From Bombyx mori (taxonomy: Eukaryota; Arthropoda; Insecta; Lepidoptera; Bombycidae): a DNA stretch of 64,000 nt. This document shows, one piece after another, positions 18,313 through 30,094 of this stretch. Position 1 is the stretch's first letter; each line of letters begins with the position of its first letter. The stretch covers positions 9,115,501 through 9,179,500 of the forward strand of contig NC_085112.1 of NCBI RefSeq assembly GCF_030269925.1, written 5' to 3'. The notes beneath the pieces were generated by a model. That model worked only from the letters and a program-made list of their open reading frames with translations, ran no database searches and had not been told where the DNA came from. The position numbers and the translations under genes were made by a program.

Positions 18313-18530
18313 TTATTATTGCTAAGATGAGTGGACAAGCCCACGGCCCACTTAGTGTTAAGTGGTATATGGTATATAATGGATATGAATTATAAGGTCT
18401 CAGTTTTTAGAGTACCACGGTTGCCGTTCAAACCGAAACGCATTACTGCTTCACGGCAGAAATAGGCATGCTGGTTGTATCTACTCGTTCAAACTCACAA
18501 GACGCCCTACAACCGCTGTTAAAAGCTTTC
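18313..18530 (-). mobile_element. diverged Bm1-type SINE
   Basis: Minus-strand Bm1 with many substitutions and an internal deletion; AAACCGAAACGCATTACTGC and the TTATTGCTAAGATG end are still clear. Confidence 0.75.
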
Positions 18531-19335
18531 GTATCTCCGAGAAACTATATCTGACCATGAAATTAATATTATCACGTTAGAAAAATTAGGAAGAGTATTT
18601 GATTTTTAAAAATCCAAATTTCGTTATTAGTATTTCAATTTTTGTCGAATTGTGTTAAGACTTAGATTTATAATGGCTTTAAACCAGAAAGAACCCAATA
18701 TGTGTTTCAGTTAAATCGACAGAAAAGTCACTGTAGGGTCGAAACTTTTCTCTAATATTTTTCAAGGTGTTAGGAAATTCACGTTTATATGAACAGGCAC
18801 GCCGTGAAACTACCCATTTACGCCAATCAAAATGAAAAAGACCGTATTTCAATGAAATTAAAATATATAATTGATCGTTTTCATTGTGAGGTGTTTAATT
18901 GTGATGTGGCTAATTACAAGTTGATGTTCGGAGAGCCCAGCTATCGCTGCGAATGAAAAGTGAAATCTCACAAACATAAAATACCATTGAAAAAAATCAT
19001 AAGTAATACGTGTTCATACATAAATTCCAAATCACAAAGGCACATCTAATGCAGTAAAGATTGGTTCGAGAGACGATGAAAGGGAATAAAATCGTCCCAT
19101 TTTTCATTGAAACCGCTTAACTTGACATTATAGGCGTGGTTTGAAATCAAATTCTCTTTTATGAACAAAATTAATATATTACATTTAAAATAAGTTGTTA
19201 TACGCTTAAAGCATCGATTTACTATGATGTATTCAATGGTTAACTTAGACGTTTAGATTTACGATTAGATAATCTTGCGTTATAACATTTTACCGGTTTT
19301 TAATTCAATCGATATGGGTACATGATTTTGACCAC
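18531..19335. other. no recognisable feature
   Basis: About 800 bp of AT-rich DNA without supportable frames or repeats. Confidence 0.5.
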
Positions 19336-19520
19336 TTCATCATCATCATCATCATCAGCCTGCGGCAGTCCACTGCTGGACATAGGCCTCCCCCAAAGCT
19401 CGCCACTGAACCCGATCTTCGGTTCTACGCATCCAGTTACTGCCAGCTGCCTTGCGCAGGTCGTCGCTCCATCTAGCAGGAGGGCGTCCTACACTACGTA
19501 TCCCTGGCTACGGTAGCAGT
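19336..19520 (-). pseudogene. RTE-like LINE, last residues of RT and microsatellite tail
   Basis: On the minus strand one frame reads GRPPARWSDDLRKAAGSNWM, then RRTEDRVQWRALGEAYVQQW and TAAG before TGA, followed by a (GATGAT)n tail (CATCATCATCAT on the plus strand). This is the conserved C-terminus of an RTE-like reverse transcriptase, 5'-truncated but without a break in the part present. The same C-terminus recurs at 20722, 48527, 51125 and 58187. Confidence 0.65.
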
Positions 19521-19625
19521 CATGGTAACGGTAAGGCAGGGGGTGCGAAGAATCCCCGGGCTACGGACAGCTACCACCAAATGACCCTGGCGACTCTCAA
19601 TTGACCACTTCGATCCACTATATTC
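19521..19625 (-). repeat. GC-rich repeat flank
   Basis: A moderately GC-rich block adjoining the LINE C-terminus that may be part of the same insertion or a second element; no family recognised. Confidence 0.3.
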
Positions 19626-19654
19626 TAATAATCCCTTTGTAGCAGCATAATTCT

Positions 19655-19852
19655 ATTCTATTTCTGCCGTGAAGCAGTAATGCGTTTCGGTTTGAAGGGT
19701 GGGACAGCCGTTGTGACTATACTGAGACCTTAGAACTATATCTCAAGGGGTGTGGCGCATTTACGTTGTAGATGTCTATGGGCTCCAGTAACCACTTAAC
19801 ATTAGGTGGGCTGTGAGCTCGCCCACACATCTAAGCAATAAAAAAAAAAAAA
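19655..19852 (+). mobile_element. Bm1-type SINE, 5'-truncated
   Basis: Plus-strand Bm1 from ATTTCTGCCGTGAAGCAGTA to AAGCAATAAAAAAAAAAAA. Confidence 0.85.
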
Positions 19853-19919
19853 CACCTTTGGACTTCAAACCTACCACTAATTCCTTTGTAAAGTTTTTAC
19901 GGCTTAGTTGACATTAACA

Positions 19920-20235
19920 AAGTTTGTAGTACAACGGCAGTCCCATCCATCAAACCGAAACGCATAACTGCTTTACGGTACAAATAGGCAGGGTGGTAGT
20001 ACCTACCCGGGCAATCACATAAGATGTCCTGCCGTCAGTAATTACGCAACATATCATTTGTGCGGATTTGATTATTATCACACGATCTTATTTATTAATA
20101 TTGAAAGCTATTTCTGAACATATGTACGTATTTTTTTAAAATAATTGGTACCTGTCTGCGGAATTCGATTATAGTCATAGTCACAACACATCGGTACGAA
20201 TGCACCGGGTGTCTTAATCCTTTAAGCTGCGGCGA
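19920..20235 (-). mobile_element. Bm1-type SINE, 5' two thirds with tRNA-like head
   Basis: Minus-strand copy containing the tRNA-derived head (TTAAAGGATTAAGACACCCG and a diverged B box near 20150-20165) through to GCCGTTGTACTACAA. The 3' end is missing, unlike typical 5'-truncated copies. Confidence 0.75.
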
Positions 20236-20284
20236 CTTCAAAAGTATTTTATACAATTTAAGCTATATGGGATACTTAACAAAT

Positions 20285-20455
20285 CTTTTTTTGTTTTTAT
20301 TGCCCTTGTAAGCAGACGAGCATACGGCCAGCCTGATAGTGAGTCTAAATGACTCCGAAACTGGACATAGCTCGAAGCGTCGATCCCAAGTATCTCAATA
20401 CTCGTGGAAGGTTGCGGGGATACCCTTTGGAATTGCGGCACTATTTGCATATATT
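20285..20455 (-). pseudogene. CR1-like LINE with internal deletion
   Basis: A single minus-strand frame joins an RT segment (IVPQFQRVSPQPSTSIEILG, then VQFRSHLD) directly to the last part of the LINE tail (GGCCGTATGCTCGTCTGCTT, then A-rich). In the full element these parts are separated by more than 200 codons of RT, so about 0.7 kb is missing. It is 5'-truncated as well. A similar join with a different breakpoint exists at 47930-48390. Confidence 0.6.
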
Positions 20456-20619
20456 ATATGTTTGCAGTGAATGCGCAAATAGTAAATAAATACTTAATCA
20501 ATGATTAATATATAAATAACAGATAAATAAATAAATGCTACAGGGCCGAGTCCACCTGCGTTATTTTTGCTATAATTTAAATATCAAATTGAGTGTACGA
20601 TAACCTACATAATATATTG

Positions 20620-20705
20620 ATACTTCAAACTGGTGTCTCAAGACGTCATTAATGTTATAATGTCTGTAAGCTCCGGTAACTACAAATCACCCTGAGTTCG
20701 CTCGG
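20620..20705 (+). mobile_element. decayed Bm1-type SINE fragment
   Basis: TAATGTCTGTAAGCTCCGGT and neighbouring words resemble the Bm1 3' region, with heavy divergence. Confidence 0.4.
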
Positions 20706-20721
20706 CCTACACATTCTAGAC

Positions 20722-20852
20722 GTAGTGTGGGACGCCCCCTGGCCCCTGAAGAAGTGGGTGAGGAGCGCCGAAGACTGGGCTCAATTGTGTGGATTGGGAG
20801 AGGCCTATGTCCAGCAGTGGACGACTGTGGGCTGATGATGATGATGATGACA
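20722..20852 (+). pseudogene. RTE-like LINE RT C-terminus and (GAT)n tail
   Basis: One open frame reads WDAPWPLKKWVRSAEDWAQ, then GLGEAYVQQWTTVG and a stop, followed by GATGATGATGATGATGA. It is a short 5'-truncated insertion of the family seen at 19336 and 48527. Confidence 0.7.
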
Positions 20853-20921
20853 CATTCTAGGCGCCCACAGAAATTGATATACTATAAAAAAAAAGCCTTG
20901 ATCACACGCTTTTATTTAATT

Positions 20922-21363
20922 TCGTCGTGGCCTAAAGGATATAAATATATATAAACGTTCGGTGCATTTGTATCTTGCGATGCACTGGTGTTCGAATCCC
21001 GCTGGCGGGTACCAATTTTTGTAATGGAATAAGTAGTTAACAAATGTTAACGACTGACTTCCACGGTGAATGAATAACATCGTGTAATAAAAATCAAACT
21101 CGCAAAATTATAATTTGTGTAATTACTGGTGGTAGAACCTCTTGTGAGTCCGCTAGGTACCACCACCCTGCCTATTTCTGCCGTGAAGGAGTAATGCGTT
21201 TCGGTTTAAAGGGTGGGGCAGCCGTTGTAACTATACTTGAGACCTTAGAACTTATATCTCAAGGTGGGTGGCACATTTACGTCGTAGATGTCTATGGGCT
21301 TCAGTAACCACTTAACACTAGGTGGGCTGTGAGCTCGTCCACCCATCTAAGCAATAAAAAAAA
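20922..21363 (+). mobile_element. full-length Bm1-type SINE
   Basis: Best complete example in the window, about 440 bp. The head has a tRNA-like A box (GTGGCCTAAAGGAT) and B box (GTTCGAATCCC), that is, an internal RNA polymerase III promoter. The body runs through CAAACTCGCAAAATTATAAT and GGTGGTAGAACCTC and ends in AAGCAATAAAAAAAA. It encodes no protein and would depend on a partner LINE for movement. Confidence 0.9.
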
Positions 21364-22147
21364 CTTGGTATGTATTGTTTTCATTAACTGCAAAACGTCG
21401 TAACGATCAAGACGAGTTACACTTAGATGACAATGCCATAATTTTTTAATTTCCCTCTAACATCCTTATTGGTGGTATCAACAGTACAAAAATAAATTAA
21501 AAATTAAATGACAGTTTGATGCACTATTTAAGCGTTTATATTATTATTTATTAGTATTTATTATTGTTATTAGTCTAGATGTACCAATGTGCTCAGGAGC
21601 CATCTACTGTTGAGTGATTATGAGACTTTATTGACAGCATAAGTGCACCATCTTGTTTGAGATATGTGGTTGTAATCCCATTTGAAATATAATATATTAT
21701 ACTAACGCGTTGTATCAGACATATTATGTAGATAGAAATCTTTCAAAGTGGGCACAAAATCGTCCTGTTACCAAGAAAAGTTACATATGTACACGTGTCT
21801 CAACAAAATCATCCACGCTTCTCTTGAATACGCAAAATATATAAAATACTATGTATGGTGGTGCTTTTTTTTACTTTATTTGTGTATTATGGAATCATGG
21901 TCACGAAACGTCACACTTAGCAGCATGTTAGCAATAATAGGTACATTGTTGTTCATACAATTATATATATAATAATATAAAATATATACATGACTTTTTA
22001 AGCCAAGGCGATGATTTCGTAGCGCTCACTTGTCTACGTACGCAAGTTAATATAAAAAAAATACAAGCACTTACCTCTGAAACTAAGACCACTTCCTTTT
22101 GACTTTATCACGGTCCGTAAAAAAGAAAACGTATTCTTTGATCGAAT
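21364..22147. other. no recognisable feature
   Basis: AT-rich. A 74-codon frame at 21748-21972 is hydrophobic and low in complexity and has no supporting signal. Confidence 0.5.
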
Positions 22148-22290
22148 TTTTTTTTAATTGCTTAGATGGGTGGACGAACTCACAGCTCACCTGGTGTTAA
22201 GCGGTTACTGGAGCCCATAGACATCTACAACGTAAATGCGCCACCCACCTTGAGATATAAGTTCTAAGGTCTCAGTATAGTTACAAAACG
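22148..22290 (-). mobile_element. Bm1-type SINE, 3' end only
   Basis: Minus-strand Bm1 3' end with A-tail (T-run from 22148). Confidence 0.85.
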
Positions 22291-23610
22291 CTGAGCTCAA
22301 AATTTTAGAGTCTCGAGATCGTTTTGTATGCTAAGAGCAAATTGAATTTCAAACCGAGGAGCTGAAGTTGAAACGTTCAAAACAAAAGACGGATAGATCG
22401 TGACCTGATTAGCAGATTAAATTATATTAACAATTATGATCACGTTCTAAAAGAGCCGGACTTAATTCGATTCTCATATCAGACTAAACTTTATGTAACG
22501 TTATCAACACGAGCGAACTTACATACCTTATTTTCAGTTAACAAAAAACTAAAACTTCAGATTTGTCTTGATTTTTTTTAATTTAACTTATAGTAGTTTT
22601 GAAGAACATTATGCCTTCATCGAAACATAATGACAAACATTTTTTTTAAAACAGCGAATTTTAAGTTTAAATTTATTATTAGGTATATGTATTGGGTAAA
22701 ATTTCATTGTAATAAATCAAGTACCATTTAATTTTTTTGAAACTGTGTTAAAAAAATTCTTAGAAAAATATTAATCAATAATTAAATTTTCTTCTGTAAT
22801 TAAAGATAGTTTCACTAATAACATCTAATTTACTTTTCTTCACGTCTTGGATGTTTTTTTTTTGTATCCATAACACAAGAGAAAATTTAAAAGTCGAATT
22901 TTGAACGTAAGAGAAAATTAATCACATTTGTGTTGAAAGAAAAAGCCCTTGATGAATTAAATGTTTCCGGTCTTGTTGACGCAGTTATTGTGAAGTCCAA
23001 AGAAACAAAAGAGTTTTAATTACGTCAAAGTAACATTTAAAAGGTGGAAAGAATAAAGCCAGGTTGAGAAAAAAAAAGCTAAATTATGTAACTGTAATTT
23101 TTTTCCAGTTCATACTGAATACTTTAAAATGTTCGGAATAATAAAAATGAGATATAATAAAAATTGTTTAAGTTGACAACTCACAAAAATCGAAAGACAA
23201 CGAGTATAAGTTTATATACAATTTCCGGATTATTTGATTGTACATATAAATGTTTGTGTATGTATATAGGAGGAGATGAATAGTTTCATTGAATTCTATT
23301 ATCAAATGAGTAAATCATATTAAAAAAAATGAATCAAAAAATCTTTTTCGTGCAGTGTCAAAGTTCTTAACCTTTGCAGAATCCAGTTACATACATTATT
23401 GTTTTAAGCTCATATCCCGTTTTGATACCTAAATTTATTAGAATCATAATAATACAGTGATAACTTTACTTACTTCCACACGCGATCGAAGATAATATTG
23501 ATAGAGACACAGCACAATCATAAGTCTAGAAAAACATTAAAATGGCAACTACGTAAACTTAATTCAGTGTCACCCAAACATAGCGTTTCATGATACATAA
23601 CAGTTAAATT
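22291..23610. other. AT-rich, no feature
   Basis: About 1.3 kb of very AT-rich DNA with no supportable feature. Confidence 0.55.
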
Positions 23611-24060
23611 GAAAATTACAGTTTGAGCGCACGTGGACGATACGAGCGCGGGAAGTCGGAGAATTTAGCGCCAAAACTGACGTCTTCCGAGAGTACCATC
23701 CCCCGCCGTGCTCCACAATATACTGACAACTGTCACCGAACACCCGGCCGGCGTTTTGCTCGCTTTTACTACGAACGCTTTTCCTCTTTTGCCCTATCTT
23801 GCTTTAACGAAAATTTATACATAGAGAAGTGTACACACATGGAGAATAAGTCGGCCTGAGACGACGGTATTTCGTGTATTCTTCGTGGATGTGTGCAAAA
23901 AGCTCTGTTAGTGCGAGTGGCTCATCATGACGCATCTTCACATTGCTGCACGGATGCGTTGGTGCATACAATAATAAACGCAACATTGGAATAGAACTTT
24001 TACTTTTACTATCATAAAGTAACTTTTTGCTTGCCGTGCTAATTTCGTTCATTCAGATAC
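23611..24060. other. GC-richer island, possible host promoter or exon
   Basis: CpG-containing block in an AT desert, with an E-box-like GCACGTGG, a GACGTC word and open frames on both strands (23623-23859 plus, 23804-24052 minus). No repeat family recognised. On the minus strand a TATAAATTTTCG word lies at about 23812-23823. A regulatory or untranslated exon is possible, but nothing is decisive. Confidence 0.25.
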
Positions 24061-25420
24061 GATGCTAAAGGTGAACTGCGCATGTCCGTTATCAATCTTG
24101 TAATCGTGGAACTAAGAAAACTATCGCTGTCCTTATTTTTCTTAAGTTTGAATTTTCTACAGATTCTTATATTAAAAAATAATTTATTTTCTTAGATGGG
24201 CAGTGAACACGCAACGTCATTGATCACAATTTCCTAGTCGATTATCACGTGTTGCGTATGATGTAGCATTGCCGGCATTTGTTTATTACTTTGCTTCAGA
24301 CGAGTGTGTTTTTACGAGTCATAAAGTCGGGCACCTTAATTACTCAACAGCAGAGCGAATTGTAAATAAAATATGAATTTAATTGTAATATAAGCTTACC
24401 TGCGTTTGTTTATTTGATGTTAACGCTTTACGAGTAAATTCCTGGCTAGTCGACTGAGTTGATAATTTGCACTCCAAAATTTAACAGTAAAAGATACTGA
24501 GTTTACAGTTTTAGTTATTAAGTCACTAGTCCTCATCGCTAAACTTTGTATACGGCTCTGTTTAATTTAAATTTGTTTTGCTTTATTTTTAATTTACTTC
24601 TTCTTACAACAAAAGATAAATAAATTATTATAAAAATTAATTTATCACTACTACATGATACATCTAAAGCATTATTGCAATAACAATTTTATTAAAATAT
24701 AAAAAAAACTTTTTCATATACAATAATATTTTCATTTCGCCCAACGAGAGTACTCAAAGTCGAAGCCGCCCGCAAAACTTTCCGTCTCAAAACTACTTAC
24801 AAAGAAACGGTCCTCGAAGAAAAAATAATTCTCTTAGAAAGGGACGATATTAACCGAGAGATAAGAATGTAAGTGTATGAGTGAAGTACTCTTTCCGAGC
24901 GAACGGCGTTTATACAAAGCTATGAATAACAATTTAGCAAAGAGCCCAGAAGCACAAACACTTGAGCGGGGAAGTTTGTTTCGAAGTGCCCAAACTCACG
25001 AACAATGCCCGGACTCGGAGTCGAGAAAACCGGAATAAAACCTGACACTCTTCAAAATGTTACTACTATAATTGGAGTTTTATTTATATCTCGTTGCGCA
25101 AAGATACATTTGTTCATATTATTCGTGCTTACTTGTATTAGGAGGTATGATAATGCGGGTATATAGCGTCATCATGCCCTTTTCTGTAGCAAAGTTATAT
25201 GCGTTCAGGTTTCAGTCGTTATACAGTTCAATTGAGACTACGATCTCAAAGTGTGTGATGGTATTCACGTTATCATGTTTATGGAGTCCTGTGATCGATT
25301 TAACGTCGAATAGCGAATCTATTGTGACGATAACAACAATAAATAGGTTATGTAAAATAAAATATTAGTTCAGTCGTCATGTTAGATATATGATATATAT
25401 ATATATATCATAGATTTTAA
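24061..25420. other. no recognisable feature
   Basis: AT-rich with a unique-looking patch at 24740-25040. The plus frame at 25072-25368 (98 codons) is Cys/Tyr/Ser-rich with no domain signature. Confidence 0.45.
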
Positions 25421-25672
25421 CGTCCGTCTGGTGTAGTGGTAAGTGACATGGTCACTACACTAGGGGGTCGCGGGTTCGAATCCCGCCAAGGGAAGATATT
25501 TGTATGATAAATATAAATGTCTTTTCCAGTGTTATGGATGTATATTAAATATATGTATGTGTATAATAAAAATCTTACATTTATTTCCGATATCTGGTAC
25601 CTGTAACACAAGTTCTTTACGAACTTATCACGGGAACAGTTAACGTGGCGTGATTGTTAGTAAAATATTTAT
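25421..25672 (+). mobile_element. tRNA-derived SINE, copy 1
   Basis: The 72-base head (25423-25494) looks like a tRNA: a good T arm (GCGGGTTCGAATCCCGC), A-box-like GGTGTAGTGGTAAG and a terminal AAGGGAA, but only four of seven acceptor pairs form. A non-tRNA body follows (AGATATTTGTATGATAAAT to GTAACACAAGTTCTTTACG), ending in TTGTTAGTAAAATATTTATA. A nearly identical inverted copy lies at 62334-62584. The head contains the polymerase III promoter. It is not Bm1. Confidence 0.8.
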
Positions 25673-26469
25673 ATTAATTTTATCTCCAAAAGCTCCAAAA
25701 TAAATATACGCGTTAACTGTTAAGCTAGCGACTTAGATTGTTAAAGGCAACTGCGGTTCACTGTAACGGAACTATTGGCAAGGAGTGTGTATATTCCGGT
25801 TTTTTTTTAACCGTCTTCGTTTGAACGGATGTTTCATCTCGCTGTACTGAATTTGAATTTTTATTTGCTTAGATGGATATTAATGATATCGGTCTAAGCT
25901 ACTATCGGTTCTATAGTGTGGATGCTATTACATACTTTAGGATATCAAGTTAATCTCAATTGTTGAGAAATAGCATGTTTTTATTAATTATGTTAATTTA
26001 AATATGTTTCAAAAAAGCACTCCTAACACTACAGCAGCAGACAACGTTTGTTAAATTGATTGCCTTCTCAAAAATGCTAAATGTTTTTGTAAAAGATGTG
26101 AGTACCTTTTTTTAAAAAGGCATTTGCATTTTCGGGCTTCCTTAGCCCTTTTCGTATTTTCTCTCATAAGGATCCAACGATAGAGTGGAAAGTGGCGGTT
26201 AGCTTGTTTAGCGGGTTCGTCTTTCTTCCACACAATGCCCCACGGCCATGTAGGGTGAAGTTTCGGCATCAAATATCCCGCCACAAAAATTCACTACCTA
26301 AATTACGTTGTTGGGTAGTTTTCGTGTAAATAACGTTCACACTACTGACCTTCGGAAATTATATGAATATGGCTAAACATTCTAATGGAAATGTGTGGTT
26401 CCATTTTTATTACTTAATTTATTATTTATTTATTTATTATGAATTAAACGAATTCTTACACTGTAACGG
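25673..26469. other. no recognisable feature
   Basis: A 77-codon minus frame at 26051-26284 (contains PTWPWGIVWKKDEPAKQ, then a Lys/Arg-rich end) looks somewhat protein-like, but I recognise neither a family nor splice signals. Confidence 0.4.
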
Positions 26470-26900
26470 GTTGTATTGGGTTCGACTGTTATAAGAATAA
26501 TAATAATATAAATCATTTATTTCAGACTATATTTTAGCCCATATATAAAAATACAATTTAGAAATACATAATACCTAATATATTTATGCCGTCACATATA
26601 GACGATTCCATGTTAAGAAGAATGGACAATCTATCTCCATTCTGTTCGCAATGAATTGCAGGTAACCGTTGGAGCCGCCACGCACCCGCCGCATCAGGGA
26701 TACTGTCCGTTTCCTAAGTATTGCGGAAAAACCGTCAACACCGGCGTCTGTAAGCATCCCCGACGCGCTACAGAAACGCGGCACCCCCATCAGTGCCCTG
26801 AACCCATTGTTATATTGGACGCGCAAGGCACTGCAAGCCAGTTGCGTATACTTAACCCATAGGCTGCAGGTGTAAAAGACTGTACGCCTTAAATAATGTG
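26470..26900 (-). pseudogene. non-LTR RT C-terminus and 3' UTR
   Basis: The minus frame ends at 26584; upstream of the first usable start it stays open and reads YTCSLWVKYTQLACSALRVQ, then YNNGFRALMGVPRFCSASGM and LRKRTVSLMRRVRGGSNGYL. This is the C-terminal region of a non-LTR LINE reverse transcriptase distinct from the Jockey, R1 and RTE-like copies here. A short AT-rich UTR with AAATAAATGATTTAT follows. 5'-truncated; clade (CR1 or L2-like) not certain. Confidence 0.6.
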
Positions 26901-27282
26901 AATGCCTTAAATAATGTTATAGGTCAGTCGTCAGTCCTAGATAAACTCTTCATAATAAAATCCCTGAAGACTTGTCGAAATTATGCTTTTCCGTTTCGTA
27001 GCTCCGGGTTCAACAGTCAAGCATTTTGTCGGTTCAACCGCTTTTATAGATGTCACTTTGTCACACTCGCTGGCTCAGCCGCAGATAACGAGTTCACACG
27101 AAGATTCAAGTAATATTCTGCTTATTGTCATGAACATACGTATTACTACCTATTAAGTATATTCAAGTCCGAGGTTCGTAGATGGAGACTGCTTTGATTA
27201 TAATAAATAAATATTTAATAAAATAAAATAAAAAGGCTTCTATTTCACCCATAAAAAAAACTATTACATACTATTACATAAC
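26901..27282. other. no recognisable feature
   Basis: Includes AT-rich (AAAT)n-like sequence at 27200-27235. Confidence 0.5.
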
Positions 27283-27508
27283 TTTTTTTTTGTTTTTGTT
27301 TATTATTATTTTATTAATATTTATTTAACTAACTTTGTCTTTGAGTAGATTTGTTTTTAGTTAAGATTAGCGTGAACTTCTCTGTTTGAGGGTAAAGGCC
27401 TTCTCCAAAGATGCCCAATAGTCTCTATCTGTGGCCTTTTCCATCCACAGTTTACCAGCCGTCCCTTCGATGTCGTCAGCCCATCTGCTTCTAGGTCTTC
27501 CTCTTTTT
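27283..27508 (-). pseudogene. RTE-like LINE C-terminus, second subfamily
   Basis: An unbroken minus frame reads RGRPRSRWADDIEGTAGKLW, then MEKATDRDYWASLEKAFTLK, with a stop at 27367-27369, followed by a short AT-rich 3' UTR and an A-rich end (T-rich 27283-27305). It shares the layout of the RTE-like C-termini elsewhere but differs in sequence and lacks the (GAT)n tail, so it represents another subfamily. Confidence 0.6.
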
Positions 27509-28869
27509 CAATTTCCCACGATTATTTATTTATACACTTACGTAATTCACAAATTCAAAATTGTCCTAATCTATTCCATGCCTCAGTTTCTAAATTTAAA
27601 TCTATATAATATTAATTAATGTGCTAAACTGTTAGTGAATTTTCAAACAGAGCGTAAACGTTAGCTTAAAGTTTGATCAAACAACAATAGAATTAATTTA
27701 ATTAAGCTGATCAAATTGAATCTCGTGTTCCAGGTTACGTAAATAAAACTTTTGATGTCTATTCAAATAGATTTCTAAACGGTAACTATTGAATTTGTCT
27801 GTTTTTACTACACATCATTTTATTTTCAGAAACAACAATTTCAGCTCTTCTATTGAATCCAGACTGTATAAATTTATTCTATTCTCCCATTTTATCTTTT
27901 TTCATGTAAAATAATTCAGATATATAATGTTATTATACTTTTTTATTTTATTTAAGCTAAGATAGGCAGACAATCAATATAGCAAATGTCTTTAAATATT
28001 GAACAAGTGATTAGTTTATTGCTATTGGTGGTAGGCGGGAGAGAGTGATGCCTACTTTTGTGGACCTTTAACATTCCCCAGAAGATATAAATAAGACTTG
28101 TAACATATCAAGAAAGGGACTCAAAAATACCTGGTCCAAAAATTTTTGTTGGTACAAAATTTTTGAAATCTCTCATATATCCAATTGATGCATTTAAATT
28201 TGTTGTAATTAAACATTTGTTGAACAGTTTTTTTAATGAGTTTTCTATATATCTAAGTCATTTACTAAGATTTTATAACATATTTTGTTTCTTCTAGAAG
28301 GTTCAAAACTTAACATCACCCGGATAAACTTCGTCGGGGCATTAACACAATAAACAAATTCCCGAATATATACGGAGAAGTTGTAAGGGTTAGAAAAACG
28401 TGGCCCTTATATTTATTGTCATCATAAAGCAAGACGCTGTAGGCGCTATGTCAGCGAGAAACTTATAAAAGTCCCTCCACCAAAGAAAGAGTTATGAAAA
28501 CGACAACTTTCGGGGTCCAAACAAAAAATACTGGGTACACAGTTTCCTCAACTTCGGCCCTCAACAGGATTTTATAAATATTAAAATCTAAGCGAGACAC
28601 TTTGAAAGCGGAAACTCATTTTTTTTCTTTTCTTTTTATGAGGTATTCATGAGTTTCTGCGATGCTATAATCTTGTCTTTTCTCTTGCAATTCCTAAAAT
28701 TGACGGTAATTTTTTAGATTAATAATTTATGTTGTTCATTGAATTTGTAAACATTTGTTTTACTGTTCTTAAGATATTTATGAAGATTTAACTAATCTAC
28801 ATAAAACTTTGTTTATTATAAAAAAAAAGAACATAATATTCTTAACCTAAAAGTACATGTCGACGCTTG
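27509..28869. other. AT-rich, no feature
   Basis: No supportable frame or known repeat. Confidence 0.5.
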
Positions 28870-29107
28870 AAAGGCAAACGTGACTAAGCGACAATAACTG
28901 CTTTGTACATAAATGATAGGCAATAACCATATTCGATGCGCAAAAAAAATATATTTCTAGGTCTATTAAAATCATTTCAATCCTACAGCTACTAGCTAGA
29001 TTCTACTACAGCTAGATTCGTTAAAATAAATTTTGTTTTCAGGTATTTCAACTTTAAATTAGTCTACTGTAAAGTTCACGCATTGTCGCTTAGTCACGTT
29101 TGCCTTT
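28870..29107. repeat. 238-bp segment bounded by a 26-bp perfect inverted repeat
   Basis: 28870-28895 (AAAGGCAAACGTGACTAAGC, then GACAAT) is the exact reverse complement of 29082-29107, with 186 bp of AT-rich DNA between. This could be a MITE, but no target-site duplication is evident and the repeat may be larger or older than it seems. Confidence 0.6.
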
Positions 29108-29550
29108 GCCTTTGCAGCATTGCCACGCTGTAAGGCAATGGATAATCTCTGAACCAGGTAATTACTAATTAAATTCGATCTTCTTAGAGTTATTCTCCAC
29201 CAGTAGAGGGTGGGGGTCAACAGTAATGGAAACTTGTACTTAGCGCGAAGCATTTCTTTTACTATTCTGTTCTTTTACTGTTTTCGTTCACTACATTCAG
29301 GACCTTTGACAAGTCAGGTCAAGACTTTGACCATTGATTTTCACACCTTCCTTGAGTCTTTCGAGTCTGTTATTACAGCCTCGGAGTAAATATTGATAAG
29401 CATTAAAATGCATCCTTGTGGAAAATGGCTGTGTAGGTTAATTTCGTTTCTGTTTCTTAGAATCCCAATCGTACGTATCGTTTCGCTTTTTGATTATTTT
29501 CTTTTAAATCTTTTAGTTTAGTTTACATGGCCTGTCCGACCAAGGTTAGT
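29108..29550. other. no recognisable feature
   Basis: Nothing supportable. Confidence 0.5.
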
Positions 29551-29561
29551 GGTGGGCGTGG

Positions 29562-29990
29562 ACACATGTCTACGGTGCGGCGTCGGCTACCGTATAACGG
29601 CGCGGCGTCGTGCTGCGGCACGGTGCCGCACCGCACCGGCACATGGCAGTAACCATCGTTTCCAATACAGTTTCTGTATTAACATTGATCGCGAAAAACG
29701 TATTATTCTTCTCCTTTTGCTAATACGACGAATAAAGAAAAAACAGAATCAAAGACAATGTTGGGTGAATCCATACCTTTCTACATATAATGAACCATGA
29801 TGGAGGTTATTTTAAGAGGAAATATCAAACGCTGAAAATATGTGGTATTGACAAATTTTACGAATATTTTGTGGAGTAGGAGCAGTACGCAGTGGGTCAG
29901 TGCGGTGCACCGTATAAGGCGCCGCGCCCTCTCAACGGTAGTGGCGCCGTGCCGTTACACGGTAGCCGGCGCCGCACCGTAGACATATGT
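29562..29990. mobile_element. GC-rich inverted-repeat element (MITE-like)
   Basis: The left end (ACATGTCTACGGTGCGGCGT, then CGGCTACCGT) is mirrored at the right end (ACGGTAGCCGGCGCCGCACC, then GTAGACATATGT), giving inverted repeats of about 45 bp with many CGGCG motifs repeated inward (GGCGCGGCG, GGTGCCGCACCGCACC). The centre is AT-rich. Multiple subterminal GC motifs and no coding capacity suggest a non-autonomous DNA element. No clear target duplication is seen. Confidence 0.55.
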
Positions 29991-30094
29991 CGACGCCGCG
30001 GTCCTTACGCGGCAACGCAAAACCGCCGTCGCACAAAACACGTTTTGTTTGCTCCCCCGGGTCGACTCTCGGTGATTTTAACTCTTCAAGTATC

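Noticed and set aside
25423..25494. A functional tRNA gene
   Set aside because: The T arm and promoter boxes are good, but only four of seven acceptor-stem pairs form, the anticodon arm is irregular and the same head with the same flanking body occurs again at 62.5 kb, so it is a SINE head.
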